Part shown: positions 9,139 through 17,003 of the stretch, piece by piece
How the letters are laid out: each line of letters begins with the position of its first letter
How positions within the stretch are numbered: position 1 is the first letter of the stretch
DNA from: CANQDT01 sp051878935
Lineage (GTDB): Bacteria > Bacillota > Clostridia > Lachnospirales > Lachnospiraceae
Length of the DNA stretch: 64,000 bases
Direction of reading: 5' to 3'
Assembly (NCBI GenBank): GCA_051878935.1
Contig: JBJELB010000015.1
Coordinates: 4,388-68,387 of the forward strand
Notes under the pieces: model-generated
Databases searched by the model: none
Seen by the model: only the letters and a program-made list of their open reading frames with translations
What the model was told of the DNA's origin: nothing
Made by a program: the position numbers and the translations under genes

Positions 9139-9315
9139 CTATTTAAATTTTCTTTTTCTAGCTGCTTCAGATTTCTTTTTACGTCTAACACTTGGTTTTT
9201 CGTAATGCTCTCTCTTGCGGATCTCCTGCTGAATACCTGCTTTTGCACAGTTTCTCTTGAATCTGCGAAGAGCGCTATCTAAAGTTTCGTTTTCTTTTAC
9301 GATTACATTAGCCAT
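9139..9315 (-). CDS. rpsU: 30S ribosomal protein S21
   Basis: A 58-residue basic protein that begins MANVIVKENETLDSALRRF and ends in a lysine/arginine tail (RRKKKSEAARKRKFK), the full pattern of bacterial S21. S21 sits on the 30S platform near the anti-Shine-Dalgarno region of 16S rRNA. The open frame continues upstream to 9393 but those 26 residues are not family-like, and GGAGGGAGG lies upstream of the chosen ATG. The gene has its own promoter (9396-9423) and terminator (9088-9125), so it is probably a single-gene transcript. Confidence 0.96.
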   Translation of the reverse strand: MANVIVKENETLDSALRRFKRNCAKAGIQQEIRKREHYEKPSVRRKKKSEAARKRKFK

Positions 9316-9395
9316 AGTCTCACACCTAACCTCCCTCCAGTTGCGTATTGTGCCTTTACAACTGTTTGGGTAATATTTATAAAGCACTAACAAAA

Positions 9396-9423
9396 ATTAT
9401 AACATAATTTCCGATTTCGTCAA
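9396..9423 (-). promoter_or_regulatory. Sigma-A type promoter of rpsU
   Basis: Read on the minus strand: -35 TTGACG (9418-9423), a 16-base spacer, and -10 TATAAT (9396-9401). It lies about 80 bases before the rpsU start and just after the alaS stop, giving rpsU transcription independent of alaS. Both hexamers are near consensus. Confidence 0.7.
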
Positions 9424-9436
9424 CAGTTTTTTTATT

Positions 9437-12076
9437 TTATTTGGATAGCTGCTCCGTCACAGTTACCACAGCCTGTTTCAAAGCATCTGCAATCCCCGCC
9501 GGATTCTTACCACCGGCCTGGGCCATATTAGGACGGCCACCGCCGCCGCCACCAACAAGTCCGGCAATTGCTTTGATCAGATTACCGGCATGAGCACCTG
9601 CCTTCATAGCAGCATCATCTGCCATGGCAATCAAATTCACTTTTCCATCATTCTCAGAGGCCAGTACGATCACATCTGCCTGCTCCTTTAACTGGTCGCC
9701 AAGATTACGAAGTCCATTCATATCAACACCATCAACACTTGCAGCAAGCACGTTTACACCTGAAATCTCCTGAATCTGATTCGCGATGTCACCTAACGAA
9801 TCATTTGCCAGTTTGCTCTTCAGCTTTTCATTTTCGGAATGTAATTCCTTGATTTCAGCAAGCAATGTCTCGATTTTATCTGCCAGCTTTGCAGGCTCTG
9901 TTTTCGCCGCTGCAGCAGCTTTGTTTAGAGTTTCTTCCAGATTCTGATAATAAGCATCCAGACCACCCGCTGTAATCGCTTCAATACGGCGCACTCCTGC
10001 AGCAACACCATTCTCAGATAAAATCTTAAATCCACGAATCGTTCCCGTATTGCTTACATGGGTACCACCACACAACTCAATCGAGAAATCTCCCATTTTG
10101 ACAACGCGGACCTTATCACCGTACTTCTCACCAAACAACGCCATCGCACCGGTCTTCTTTGCTTCTTCAATACTCATTACCTCTGTAACAACCGGAAGGG
10201 CTTCCCTAATCTTCTCGTTGACCATACGTTCTACCTGTTCCAGCTCTTCTTTGGTCAATGCTGAAAAATGAGAAAAGTCAAAGCGAAGACGGTCAGCATT
10301 CACATCCGAACCGGACTGTTCTACGTGCTCTCCTAATACGGTACGCAACGCTTTCTGCAATAAGTGTGTTGCACTGTGGTTTTTTCCGGATGCCAGTCGA
10401 CGTTCTTCGTCTACTTTCAGAGTAACGGTATCGCCAACCTTTAACATACCCTTCTTCATCTGACCGATGTGACCAATCTTACCGCCTAATAATTTCACGG
10501 TATCCTGCACACGGAACTCTCCCTCTGCCGTAACAATCACACCTGTATCTGCTGCCTGTCCACCACTCGTTGCATAAAACGGTGTCTCTTCTACGATAAT
10601 CGTACCTACATCACCATCTGTCAGAGCCTCTACCAGTTCAGTATCGGTTGTTAATACGGTAATCTTAGAATCAGCAACTAATGTATCATATCCCACAAAC
10701 GCAGAAGTAATGGATGGATCAATGGATTCATATACCGTAACATCAGCGCCCATATAGTTCGTTGTCTTGCGGGCTTTTCTTGCTTTTTCTCTCTGCTCGT
10801 TCATTTCAGCCGTAAATCCGGCTTCATCAATCGTAAAGCCTTTCTCTTCCAGAATCTCTTTCGTCAGATCTAACGGAAAACCATATGTATCATACAGTTT
10901 AAAGGCATCAGAACCAGTCAGTTCCTTCCGTCCGGCTTTTGTCATTTCATCCTGCATCTCCGATAAAATCTGCAGTCCCTGATCGATGGTCTTATTGAAT
11001 TTCTCTTCCTCCTGGGCAAGCACCTGTTGAATAAATACCTGTTTCTCTTCCAGCTCCGGATATCCATCCTTAGAGCTTGTAATCACAGTCTGACTCAATT
11101 CAGACAAAAATGCTCCCTGAATGCCTAACAGTCTTCCGTGACGTGCTGCACGGCGAATCAAGCGGCGAAGGACATAACCACGTCCTTCATTCGTCGGCAT
11201 AATACCATCAGAAATCATGAAAGTAGCCGAACGGATATGATCCGTAATCAATCGAATGGAGACATCCTTTTTCTCATCCGATTTGTACGTTACGCCAGCC
11301 AATTCGCAGACCTTATTGCGCAGCATCTCAATCGTATCAACATCAAACAGAGAATCTACATCCTGTACAACAACGGCAAGACGTTCCAAGCCCATACCGG
11401 TATCAATATTCTTTTGCTCCAATTCACTGTAATGACCTTTTCCATCATTATCAAACTGGGTAAACACGTTGTTCCAGACCTCCATATAGCGATCGCATTC
11501 ACAACCAACCGTGCAGTCCGGACTTCCGCAACCATACTTCTCTCCACGATCATAATAAATCTCAGAACATGGTCCGCATGGGCCGGAGCCATGCTCCCAG
11601 AAGTTATCTTCCTTTCCAAACTTGAAGATACGTTCTGCAGGAATACCCATCTCTTTGTTCCAAATCTCAAAGGCTTCGTCATCATCCACATAGACAGATG
11701 GATACAGACGGTCAGGTGACAAACCGACAACCTCCGTTAAGAACTCCCAGCTCCAATGAATCGCTTCTGTTTTAAAGTAATCACCAAAAGAAAAGTTTCC
11801 CAGCATTTCAAAAAATGTGCCGTGACGGGCTGTTTTACCTACATTTTCGATATCACCGGTGCGGATACATTTCTGACAGGTCGTTACACGTTTACGTGGC
11901 GGAATCTCCTGTCCGGTAAAGTATGGCTTTAACGGTGCCATACCGGAATTAATTAATAGTAAACTGTTATCATTATGTGGAACAAGAGAAAAACTCTTGA
12001 GCTTTAAATGTCCTTTACTTTCAAAAAACTCAAGATACATTTTTCTCAGGTCATTCAAACCATATTTCTTAGCCAT
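9437..12076 (-). CDS. alaS: Alanyl-tRNA synthetase
   Basis: A full-length 879-residue class II synthetase that charges tRNA-Ala. The catalytic core at the N-terminus has INSGMAPLKPYF and RHGTFFEMLGNFSFGDYF. The editing domain holds NHSATHLL and CGGTHVSNTG, giving the two His and the Cys/His zinc ligands that clear Ser-tRNA-Ala. A coiled-coil and a C-terminal Ala/Gly-rich domain (VGGGGGGRPNMAQAGG) follow. The frame opens at 12100, but GGAGGAACAGACAA lies directly before the ATG at 12076 and the protein then starts MAKKYGLNDLRK as in relatives. It overlaps the stop of a tiny upstream gene. Confidence 0.97.
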   Translation of the reverse strand: MAKKYGLNDLRKMYLEFFESKGHLKLKSFSLVPHNDNSLLLINSGMAPLKPYFTGQEIPPRKRVTTCQKCIRTGDIENVGKTARHGTFFEMLGNFSFGDYFKTEAIHWSWEFLTEVVGLSPDRLYPSVYVDDDEAFEIWNKEMGIPAERIFKFGKEDNFWEHGSGPCGPCSEIYYDRGEKYGCGSPDCTVGCECDRYMEVWNNVFTQFDNDGKGHYSELEQKNIDTGMGLERLAVVVQDVDSLFDVDTIEMLRNKVCELAGVTYKSDEKKDVSIRLITDHIRSATFMISDGIMPTNEGRGYVLRRLIRRAARHGRLLGIQGAFLSELSQTVITSSKDGYPELEEKQVFIQQVLAQEEEKFNKTIDQGLQILSEMQDEMTKAGRKELTGSDAFKLYDTYGFPLDLTKEILEEKGFTIDEAGFTAEMNEQREKARKARKTTNYMGADVTVYESIDPSITSAFVGYDTLVADSKITVLTTDTELVEALTDGDVGTIIVEETPFYATSGGQAADTGVIVTAEGEFRVQDTVKLLGGKIGHIGQMKKGMLKVGDTVTLKVDEERRLASGKNHSATHLLQKALRTVLGEHVEQSGSDVNADRLRFDFSHFSALTKEELEQVERMVNEKIREALPVVTEVMSIEEAKKTGAMALFGEKYGDKVRVVKMGDFSIELCGGTHVSNTGTIRGFKILSENGVAAGVRRIEAITAGGLDAYYQNLEETLNKAAAAAKTEPAKLADKIETLLAEIKELHSENEKLKSKLANDSLGDIANQIQEISGVNVLAASVDGVDMNGLRNLGDQLKEQADVIVLASENDGKVNLIAMADDAAMKAGAHAGNLIKAIAGLVGGGGGGRPNMAQAGGKNPAGIADALKQAVVTVTEQLSK

Positions 12077-12206
12077 TTGTCTGTTCCTCCTGCTTAGCAT
12101 TCTTTCTATCTCTCAGTTTCTTCCCGCATAAAACACCGGCGACTGCGACTGCAATGAATGCCACATATTTGATTATATAAGAAACAAATTCTGATAAAAA
12201 TACCAT
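12069..12206 (-). CDS. 45-residue membrane peptide overlapping alaS
   Basis: A short open frame of 45 codons. The peptide has one hydrophobic segment (about residues 8-27, IIKYVAFIAVAVAGVLCG) followed by a strongly charged tail (KKLRDRKNAKQEEQTNG). AAGGAG stands ten bases before its ATG. The stop (12069-12071) overlaps the start of alaS, and the alaS ribosome binding site lies inside this frame, so translation is probably coupled. Function is not recognised. The overlap, the RBS and the well-formed topology argue that it is real rather than a chance frame. Confidence 0.6.
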   Translation of the reverse strand: MVFLSEFVSYIIKYVAFIAVAVAGVLCGKKLRDRKNAKQEEQTNG

Positions 12207-12240
12207 GCTAATCATACTCCTTATCTCATTCTGTTATTTT

Positions 12241-12254
12241 AGGGTGTACACCCT
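12241..12254. promoter_or_regulatory. Perfect 14-base palindrome in the alaS leader
   Basis: AGGGTGTACACCCT is a perfect palindrome. It lies about 11-24 bases after the -10 element of the probable alaS promoter and 35 bases before the small peptide gene. It may be an operator for an unidentified dimeric repressor or the stem of a leader hairpin, though the latter would have no loop. No regulator in the window can be assigned to it. Confidence 0.4.
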
Positions 12255-12264
12255 TATTCGATTA

Positions 12265-12293
12265 AGTATATCACATGAGGGAAAATGACTCAA
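12265..12293 (-). promoter_or_regulatory. Sigma-A type promoter for the small peptide-alaS operon
   Basis: On the minus strand TTGAGT (12288-12293), a 17-base spacer and TATACT (12265-12270). It is the only good promoter-like pair between the ABC transporter operon and alaS. The small peptide and alaS would share the transcript. Confidence 0.55.
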
Positions 12294-12312
12294 GTGAAAA
12301 AGACAGTATCCC

Positions 12313-13086
12313 CTAATTTCCACATTCTATACTGATTGCATTAAACTTCGTCAAAATGTCATCCACACATAATTTTTCTTTTTCTGCACCGGCCTTATCA
12401 ATCACAATGTTCCCCTGATGCATCATGACCAGTCTCGTACCGTATTCCACAGCATACCGCAAGTTATGCGTAACCATCAGTGTCGTCAGTTTTTTCTCTT
12501 TTACGACTGTTTCCGTCAGCTCCATGATAATATCAGCCGTTTTCGGATCCAATGCTGCAGTATGCTCATCCAGTATCAGATAATCCAGCGGCACCATCGT
12601 TGTCATAATCAGTGCCAGTGCCTGTCGCTGTCCTCCGGACAGATTCCCTACGCGAACTCCCAGCTTATCCTCCAGACCAAGTCCTAACGGTCTTAAAATA
12701 TCACGATAATACTCAATTCGCTTCCGGTTAGTTCCCGGCGTCAGATTAAAGCTTTTATTCTTATTATCTGCCAAAGACATATTTTCCAGTATCGTCATAG
12801 ATGCACAGGTACCCATTGCCGGATTCTGATATACACGTCCAATCCTTACATGTCTCTTAAATTCTTTTTCTTTCGTGTAATCTTTCCCATCCAGAATGAC
12901 AGCCCCCTCATCTACCGGAATACTGCCACAGATAATGTTTAACATCGATGTTTTTCCGGAACCATTGCTTCCGACTACAGAGACAAACTCGCCATCATGA
13001 ACCTCAAAGTTAAAATCATTGAACAGACACATCTCATTTACGGTCCCCGGATTATAGTATTTATAAATATGCTGTAAACTAAGCAT
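12313..13086 (-). CDS. ABC transporter ATP-binding protein (TrpXYZ-type)
   Basis: A 257-residue ATPase of the COG1101 group. Walker A is GSNGSGKT (residues 39-46), the ABC signature is LSGGQRQALA, and Walker B is YLILDEHTAALDP. It energises the importer encoded with the permease (overlapping start, eight bases) and the substrate-binding lipoprotein upstream. Systems of this type in Firmicutes are predicted to import tryptophan or tyrosine and are often under T-box control, which matches the leader found at 15189-15445. The substrate itself cannot be read from the sequence. Confidence 0.88.
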   Translation of the reverse strand: MLSLQHIYKYYNPGTVNEMCLFNDFNFEVHDGEFVSVVGSNGSGKTSMLNIICGSIPVDEGAVILDGKDYTKEKEFKRHVRIGRVYQNPAMGTCASMTILENMSLADNKNKSFNLTPGTNRKRIEYYRDILRPLGLGLEDKLGVRVGNLSGGQRQALALIMTTMVPLDYLILDEHTAALDPKTADIIMELTETVVKEKKLTTLMVTHNLRYAVEYGTRLVMMHQGNIVIDKAGAEKEKLCVDDILTKFNAISIECGN

Positions 13087-13939
13087 GTGTCTTCACCTTC
13101 TTTCGGTTCACATTAAAAATCAGAATGATAAATAAGAATGCCGCCGTTACAAATTTCAAATCCGATGCACTTAATCCCAATGCGATTGCCGCCGCTACAC
13201 ACGCTTTATACAAAACAGAACCGACCACAACTGCTGTCGTGTCTTTTATACGATAGAAATTCCGAAACAGATTCGTACCCATGATTACGCTGGCAAGACC
13301 TATGACAATTGCACCCGTGCCCATGGAAACATCGAAAAAGCCCTGCTGCTGACTCATAACAGCGCCGCTTAATGCCACCAGTGAATTGGCAATCGCCAGA
13401 CCTGTAATCTTCACCTTACCACTGTCCTTTGCTAATGATGTTACTATGACTTCATTATCACCAACAGCCCGCAGGAGAAAACCGGACTTTGTTTTCAAAT
13501 ACCCGTCTAACATTAGTTTGGCAATTGCCGCAACGACGAGAATGACAATAAGGGTAGTATAGGGGCTAATAAAATCATTTGAAAAAATCGTCTTCTCTGC
13601 AAACAGCGGAACATTTGCCTTTCCTGATGCAATACGCAGATTCACTGTATACAGAGCTGTCATGGTGATTACACTGGAAATCAGATCCCTTACGTGAAAC
13701 TTAACGTGAATAATTCCTGTTACCATGCCTGCTAACGCACCGGCAAGAGCCGCTATCAATAACGTCAAAACCGGATTCATCCCTTTTGTGATCAAAACGG
13801 CGCTGACTGCCGCCCCTAGCGGAAAACTTCCATCGACTGTCAAATCCGGGAAATCCAGTATTTTATATGTGATATAAACACCCAGGGCCAGGATTGCATA
13901 AATGAAACCCTGTTCCAATACACCCATTACTATCGTCAT
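13079..13939 (-). CDS. ABC transporter permease (TrpXYZ-type)
   Basis: A 286-residue polytopic protein with about eight or nine hydrophobic segments, related to the branched-chain amino acid/sugar permease superfamily (COG4120). GVYITYKILDFPDLTVDGSF and the central GLAIANSLVALSGA are typical of the family. It forms the membrane channel for the substrate delivered by the upstream lipoprotein. It is encoded in the middle of the three-gene operon: 23 bases after the binding-protein gene and overlapping the ATPase gene by eight bases. Confidence 0.88.
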   Translation of the reverse strand: MTIVMGVLEQGFIYAILALGVYITYKILDFPDLTVDGSFPLGAAVSAVLITKGMNPVLTLLIAALAGALAGMVTGIIHVKFHVRDLISSVITMTALYTVNLRIASGKANVPLFAEKTIFSNDFISPYTTLIVILVVAAIAKLMLDGYLKTKSGFLLRAVGDNEVIVTSLAKDSGKVKITGLAIANSLVALSGAVMSQQQGFFDVSMGTGAIVIGLASVIMGTNLFRNFYRIKDTTAVVVGSVLYKACVAAAIALGLSASDLKFVTAAFLFIILIFNVNRKKVKTHA

Positions 13940-13962
13940 TCTTATTCTCCTATATCTCTCAT

Positions 13963-14970
13963 CTATCCTTCAATCGTATCAAACACTTCCGCTGCTTCTG
14001 CAATCTTATGCTCAATTGATATTCCCAAATCATCAGCTGCTTTCTGATTCATATATAAGCTTCCTTCTTCAATGATTTCAAAATTCATTTCACTTGCTTT
14101 TACTTCACCTTTTAATACCTTTGCAGCCATATGTCCTGTCTGAATACCAAGTTTCACATAATCAAGTCCTACTGCTGCAACACAGCCAATCTTCACCTGT
14201 TCAATCTCACTTCCGAACACCGGAATACCTGCTGCATTGGCTTTATCTAAAACTGTTGGTAACGCGCTCACTACTGTATTGTCTGTCAGATTGGTGATAC
14301 AATCCACTTTTTTCAAAAGGCTGTCAGTTGCAAGTGGCACATCTGCAACAGCCGTTACACCCTGTTCCACAATCGTAAAGCCAAAATCGGCTGCTTTTTC
14401 TTTATATTCCTCAATAGCAGATACCGAATTCACTTCACTGGTAGTATATAAGATACCGATATTCTGGGCATCCGGTAACAGTTCACGAATCATCTGCAGC
14501 TGTTCCGTAACCGGTAATTTATCCGATGTTCCCGTTATTTCACCAACCGGTGTACCATCTTCATTGGCAAGCTGGGCTGCAACCGGATCCGTTACAGCAG
14601 TAAAGATTGTTGGGATATTTGCTTTGCTGGCAGCATTATAACAAGCCATCGCGGATGGTGTTGCAATACCACACATCAAATCTGTCTTTTGTGACACAAA
14701 ATTCGATGCAATCTGTCCAGCGGTTCCTGTATCTGCATTTGCATTCTGCAAATCGATTTCCAGATTTACCCCTTCTTCAATTCCTTCTTCCCTCAAGCCT
14801 TCCACAAAGCCCTCATAGCAGTTATCCAAAGATCCATGCTGTGCAAACTGACTCACACCAATTTTGTATGTTTGTGTCGTAGAATCCTCCACAGTCTTGG
14901 AAGTTCCACATCCTGTCAGACTTCCTGCCAATAAAATACCTGTCATCATTGTAGCTACTAATTTTCTCAT
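13963..14970 (-). CDS. ABC transporter substrate-binding lipoprotein (TrpX-type)
   Basis: A 335-residue lipoprotein. The signal peptide ends in a lipobox, AGSLTGC, so Cys21 should be lipidated and the protein held on the outer face of the membrane. The mature part belongs to COG2984 (YQFA-like start KIGVSQFAQHGSLDNCYEGF, then NANADTGTAGQIASNFVSQK). It is the first gene of the operon. AAGGAG precedes the start. Between it and the T-box lies a 200-base hairpin-rich block (14997-15186), which places the leader unusually far from the gene it should control. Confidence 0.88.
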   Translation of the reverse strand: MRKLVATMMTGILLAGSLTGCGTSKTVEDSTTQTYKIGVSQFAQHGSLDNCYEGFVEGLREEGIEEGVNLEIDLQNANADTGTAGQIASNFVSQKTDLMCGIATPSAMACYNAASKANIPTIFTAVTDPVAAQLANEDGTPVGEITGTSDKLPVTEQLQMIRELLPDAQNIGILYTTSEVNSVSAIEEYKEKAADFGFTIVEQGVTAVADVPLATDSLLKKVDCITNLTDNTVVSALPTVLDKANAAGIPVFGSEIEQVKIGCVAAVGLDYVKLGIQTGHMAAKVLKGEVKASEMNFEIIEEGSLYMNQKAADDLGISIEHKIAEAAEVFDTIEG

Positions 14971-14996
14971 TTTTCTCTTCTCCTTTTCTCTTTTAC

Positions 14997-15186
14997 ATAC
15001 AACGCGGAATTAGCTGCCACCAGCTCCGGCTTCGCCGTCGCTGTTCTTGCGTCCGCCAAATGATAGTTCGCTCCGGCGAACTATCACCTTTGCCGAGATG
15101 TAAACGAGCAGAAGCAAGCTTCTGCCTGTTTACACACTCGGCAAGGGATGATTTGATGGTGCGACATCGCTTTTCGGACTTTTGCA
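14997..15186. repeat. GC-rich hairpin cluster between T-box and ABC operon
   Basis: A compact array of stem-loops. From left to right: AGCTG/CAGCT (15012-15025), CGGC-TTC-GCCG (15027-15037), both enclosed by GCGGA (15004-15008) with TCCGC (15052-15056); GATAGTTCG/CGAACTATC (15062-15085); and a long stem from 15091 to 15143 with TGCCGAG and CTCGGCA at its ends. It is more GC-rich than its surroundings and holds only a chance frame. It looks like an inserted non-autonomous repeat or a structured leader RNA. No second copy occurs in this window. Confidence 0.5.
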
Positions 15187-15188
15187 AC

Positions 15189-15445
15189 AAAAAACCGCCT
15201 CAAGATAAATCTTGAGACGGATCATATTTCCGCGGTACCACTCAAATTGATGCGTCAGCATCCACTCTATCATACACCATCATGCATGCCCTATTGATAA
15301 CGGATTGGGTCTCCCGTCGACGCCTACTATCATTTCAGGTCGCCCTCAAAAGTCCATTCAGTTAAAGACGGCATATCGCATTCTCACCACCAGCGACTCT
15401 CTGAAATGCTACCATATAACCTACTACTCTTTCTCATCGGTTAAT
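15189..15445 (-). promoter_or_regulatory. T-box leader RNA with terminator
   Basis: On the minus strand this leader has the T-box core GTGGTACCGCG (near 15230-15242), followed by a terminator with an 11-base stem (CCGTCTCAAGA/TCTTGAGGCGG) and six T residues at 15189-15220. Upstream is a stem I region with AGAGAG and GAGTAGTAGG motifs and the pair CATTTCAG/CTGAAATG. T-boxes sense uncharged tRNA and allow read-through when it is scarce. The downstream genes are the TrpXYZ-type importer, so a Trp or Tyr tRNA is expected, but the specifier codon could not be resolved by eye. Confidence 0.88.
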
Positions 15446-15448
15446 GCT

Positions 15449-15477
15449 ATTCTATTCTCTTCCTCCTACTTTGTCAA
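15449..15477 (-). promoter_or_regulatory. Promoter of the T-box/ABC transporter transcript
   Basis: On the minus strand a consensus TTGACA (15472-15477), a 17-base spacer and TAGAAT (15449-15454). It starts only ten bases after the stop of the truncated SpoIIM-like frame and drives the T-box leader. Confidence 0.75.
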
Positions 15478-15486
15478 GGGAGATTT

Positions 15487-15816
15487 TTAATTCAATACCA
15501 GCATCCACTGGATACAGGCAACATTTGCAAAAGCAAAACCCAGCAGAAATCCTGCCAGGGCACAGAAACAGTGAAAAGGCAAAATACAATAAAGAACAAA
15601 AGCAGCAATTGCCTCCTTCACACGTACTATCACCGTACTTAAAATGATATCCTTGCGATAAGAAAGATTCCCGACAACTTCCATAAAAGAATAATAATAG
15701 GAATCTCCCAAACCGTTTCGCGTCCAATAACCATAATGAAAATAGATGGAACCGAAAAGTACGCCGATAAACAGTAATCCCAAAAACAGGTAAAACCTGC
15801 GTCTACGCTCTTTCAC
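15487..15816 (-). pseudogene. Probable truncated SpoIIM-like membrane protein
   Basis: A 109-residue frame with an N-terminal membrane helix (FYLFLGLLFIGVLFGSIYF) and a second hydrophobic region ending GFLLGFAFANVACIQW. The first helix with its G-x3-G spacing, and the later GF-x-LGF, resemble the N-terminal half of SpoIIM, a stage II sporulation membrane protein of about 200 residues that assists engulfment. Clostridial spoIIM is often next to a Nudix gene, as here. The frame ends just before the T-box promoter, so the second half appears lost. Recognition is weak; an intact short membrane protein is also possible. Confidence 0.4.
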
Positions 15817-15841
15817 ACTCGTCCTTATGTTTTTAATTATT

Positions 15842-16390
15842 TTATGCTTGAGACTGTTCCTTTAGAACTTGCTGATACATCATAATTGCTGTAATGGTTT
15901 TTGCATCAATGATAGTACCCTGCATAATCATCTGAATTAACTCGTCCAAAGAATATGTCAGAATCTCAATATTTTCATCCTCATCCAAGTGCTGCTCTTT
16001 TTGTTTAGAAGCCTTCGTCCAGTACAAATGAACGATCTCACTGCTGAATCCGATTGCCGTCACAATACTGGACAGATGATGCACTTCACCGGCACTATAA
16101 CCCGTCTCCTCTTCTAATTCCCGCACCGCAGCAGCCATCGGGTCCAGCTCTCCGGGATTGATTCCGCCTGCCGGAATCTCCAATGTCATACGATCCAGGG
16201 AATTACGATATTGCTTTACCATCACAATGTTTCCATCTTCATTGACCGGCAGGATAGCTGATGCTCCATTGTGTTTAACAAAATCCCATTCCACTTCCTT
16301 ACCGTTTGGAAGCTGAATGTAATCCCGGTAAAACTCCACGATTTTTCCTTTATATGCCAGTTCCTGACGCAGTCTTTTGTATTCTCCCAT
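15842..16390 (-). CDS. nudF: Nudix hydrolase, ADP-ribose pyrophosphatase type
   Basis: A 182-residue cytoplasmic hydrolase. The Nudix box is seen as PAGGINPGELDPMAAAVREL followed by EEETGY; the spacing between the first Glu and the REL-EE core is one residue longer than the textbook consensus, so Leu occupies the usual first Glu position if aligned strictly. The start GEYKRLRQELAYKGKIVEFYRDYIQLPNG is typical of ADP-ribose/NADH-type members, which split ADP-ribose to AMP and ribose 5-phosphate. It is followed by the SpoIIM-like frame. A large palindromic repeat separates it from rny. Confidence 0.85.
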   Translation of the reverse strand: MGEYKRLRQELAYKGKIVEFYRDYIQLPNGKEVEWDFVKHNGASAILPVNEDGNIVMVKQYRNSLDRMTLEIPAGGINPGELDPMAAAVRELEEETGYSAGEVHHLSSIVTAIGFSSEIVHLYWTKASKQKEQHLDEDENIEILTYSLDELIQMIMQGTIIDAKTITAIMMYQQVLKEQSQA

Positions 16391-16484
16391 ATCACTCTCA
16401 CCTTTCCTATTTGGATTCTATTGTTATATTCTACTACCAACTATAGGAAAAGTCATCTGGTTTCTTTGAGAATCTTTCCGATGA

Positions 16485-16970
16485 AAAAGGTTGTGGTCCT
16501 TTTTTACGAAAAAATGTCGCTTGCCCCGGCGGCTGCCGCTGACTGCGGTGCGTATTTGTTTTTTCTTGCACCGTTTTCCGGTTTAAGAAAGACATTGCAC
16601 TCCATGTCCATCACACTTGATTACGCGCCTTATGAGCCAACTCATCCACCGAAGTGTTTCAAATATCTTTTTTATGCCGTTTTTGGTAACCACTTGCAAC
16701 GCAAGTGATTGCCTACTTGCCCGCCATCCCGAAGGGATTTTCATGCGGGCAATTCCCGTCGATTTGGAAACCGAGCGGAAGCGTGCATAAAAAGATATTG
16801 AAAGCACTGACGGTGGATTCAAACAACTCAGCGGTGCGTTTCGTGATGTCCATTGGAGTGCTTGTCTTTCTAAAAACCGGGATGTCTGCGAAAAAACAGA
16901 TACACACTGCAGCCAGTGGCAGCCACCGGGGAAAACACATTTTTTCGTAAAAAAAGGACCACAACCTTTT
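16485..16970. repeat. Palindromic element copy 1 (486 bases)
   Basis: Almost the whole nudF-rny gap is one imperfect inverted repeat. Outer ends are AAAAGGTTGTGGTCC and its complement. Inside, both arms carry ATGT..CCCCGG..GCTGCC and TATCTGTTTTTTC-like blocks. The left arm then has an A-type segment (TGCACCGTTTTCCGG, then GCACTCCATGTCCATCA) and the right arm, read backwards, a B-type segment (AAGACAAGCACTCCAATGG, ACATCA). The centre near 16732 is ATCCC-GAA-GGGAT, and CACTTGC-AAC-GCAAGTG lies at 16691-16707. No transposase and no credible coding frame are present. Related copies lie at 41582, 41789 and 56921. Confidence 0.8.
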
Positions 16971-17003
16971 GGCTGCAATCCTCTCTCATAGACTATTCAT
17001 CTA

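Noticed and set aside
14993..15190. A 65-codon minus-strand frame across the hairpin cluster
   Set aside because: It is made of stem-loop sequence, lies between the T-box terminator and the next ribosome binding site, has no clear RBS and gives an Arg/Ser/Trp-rich product with no domain.
16271..16978. Several frames of 70-145 codons across palindromic element copy 1
   Set aside because: They exist on both strands because the DNA is self-complementary, differ from the frames in copy 4, and have no ribosome binding sites or recognisable domains.
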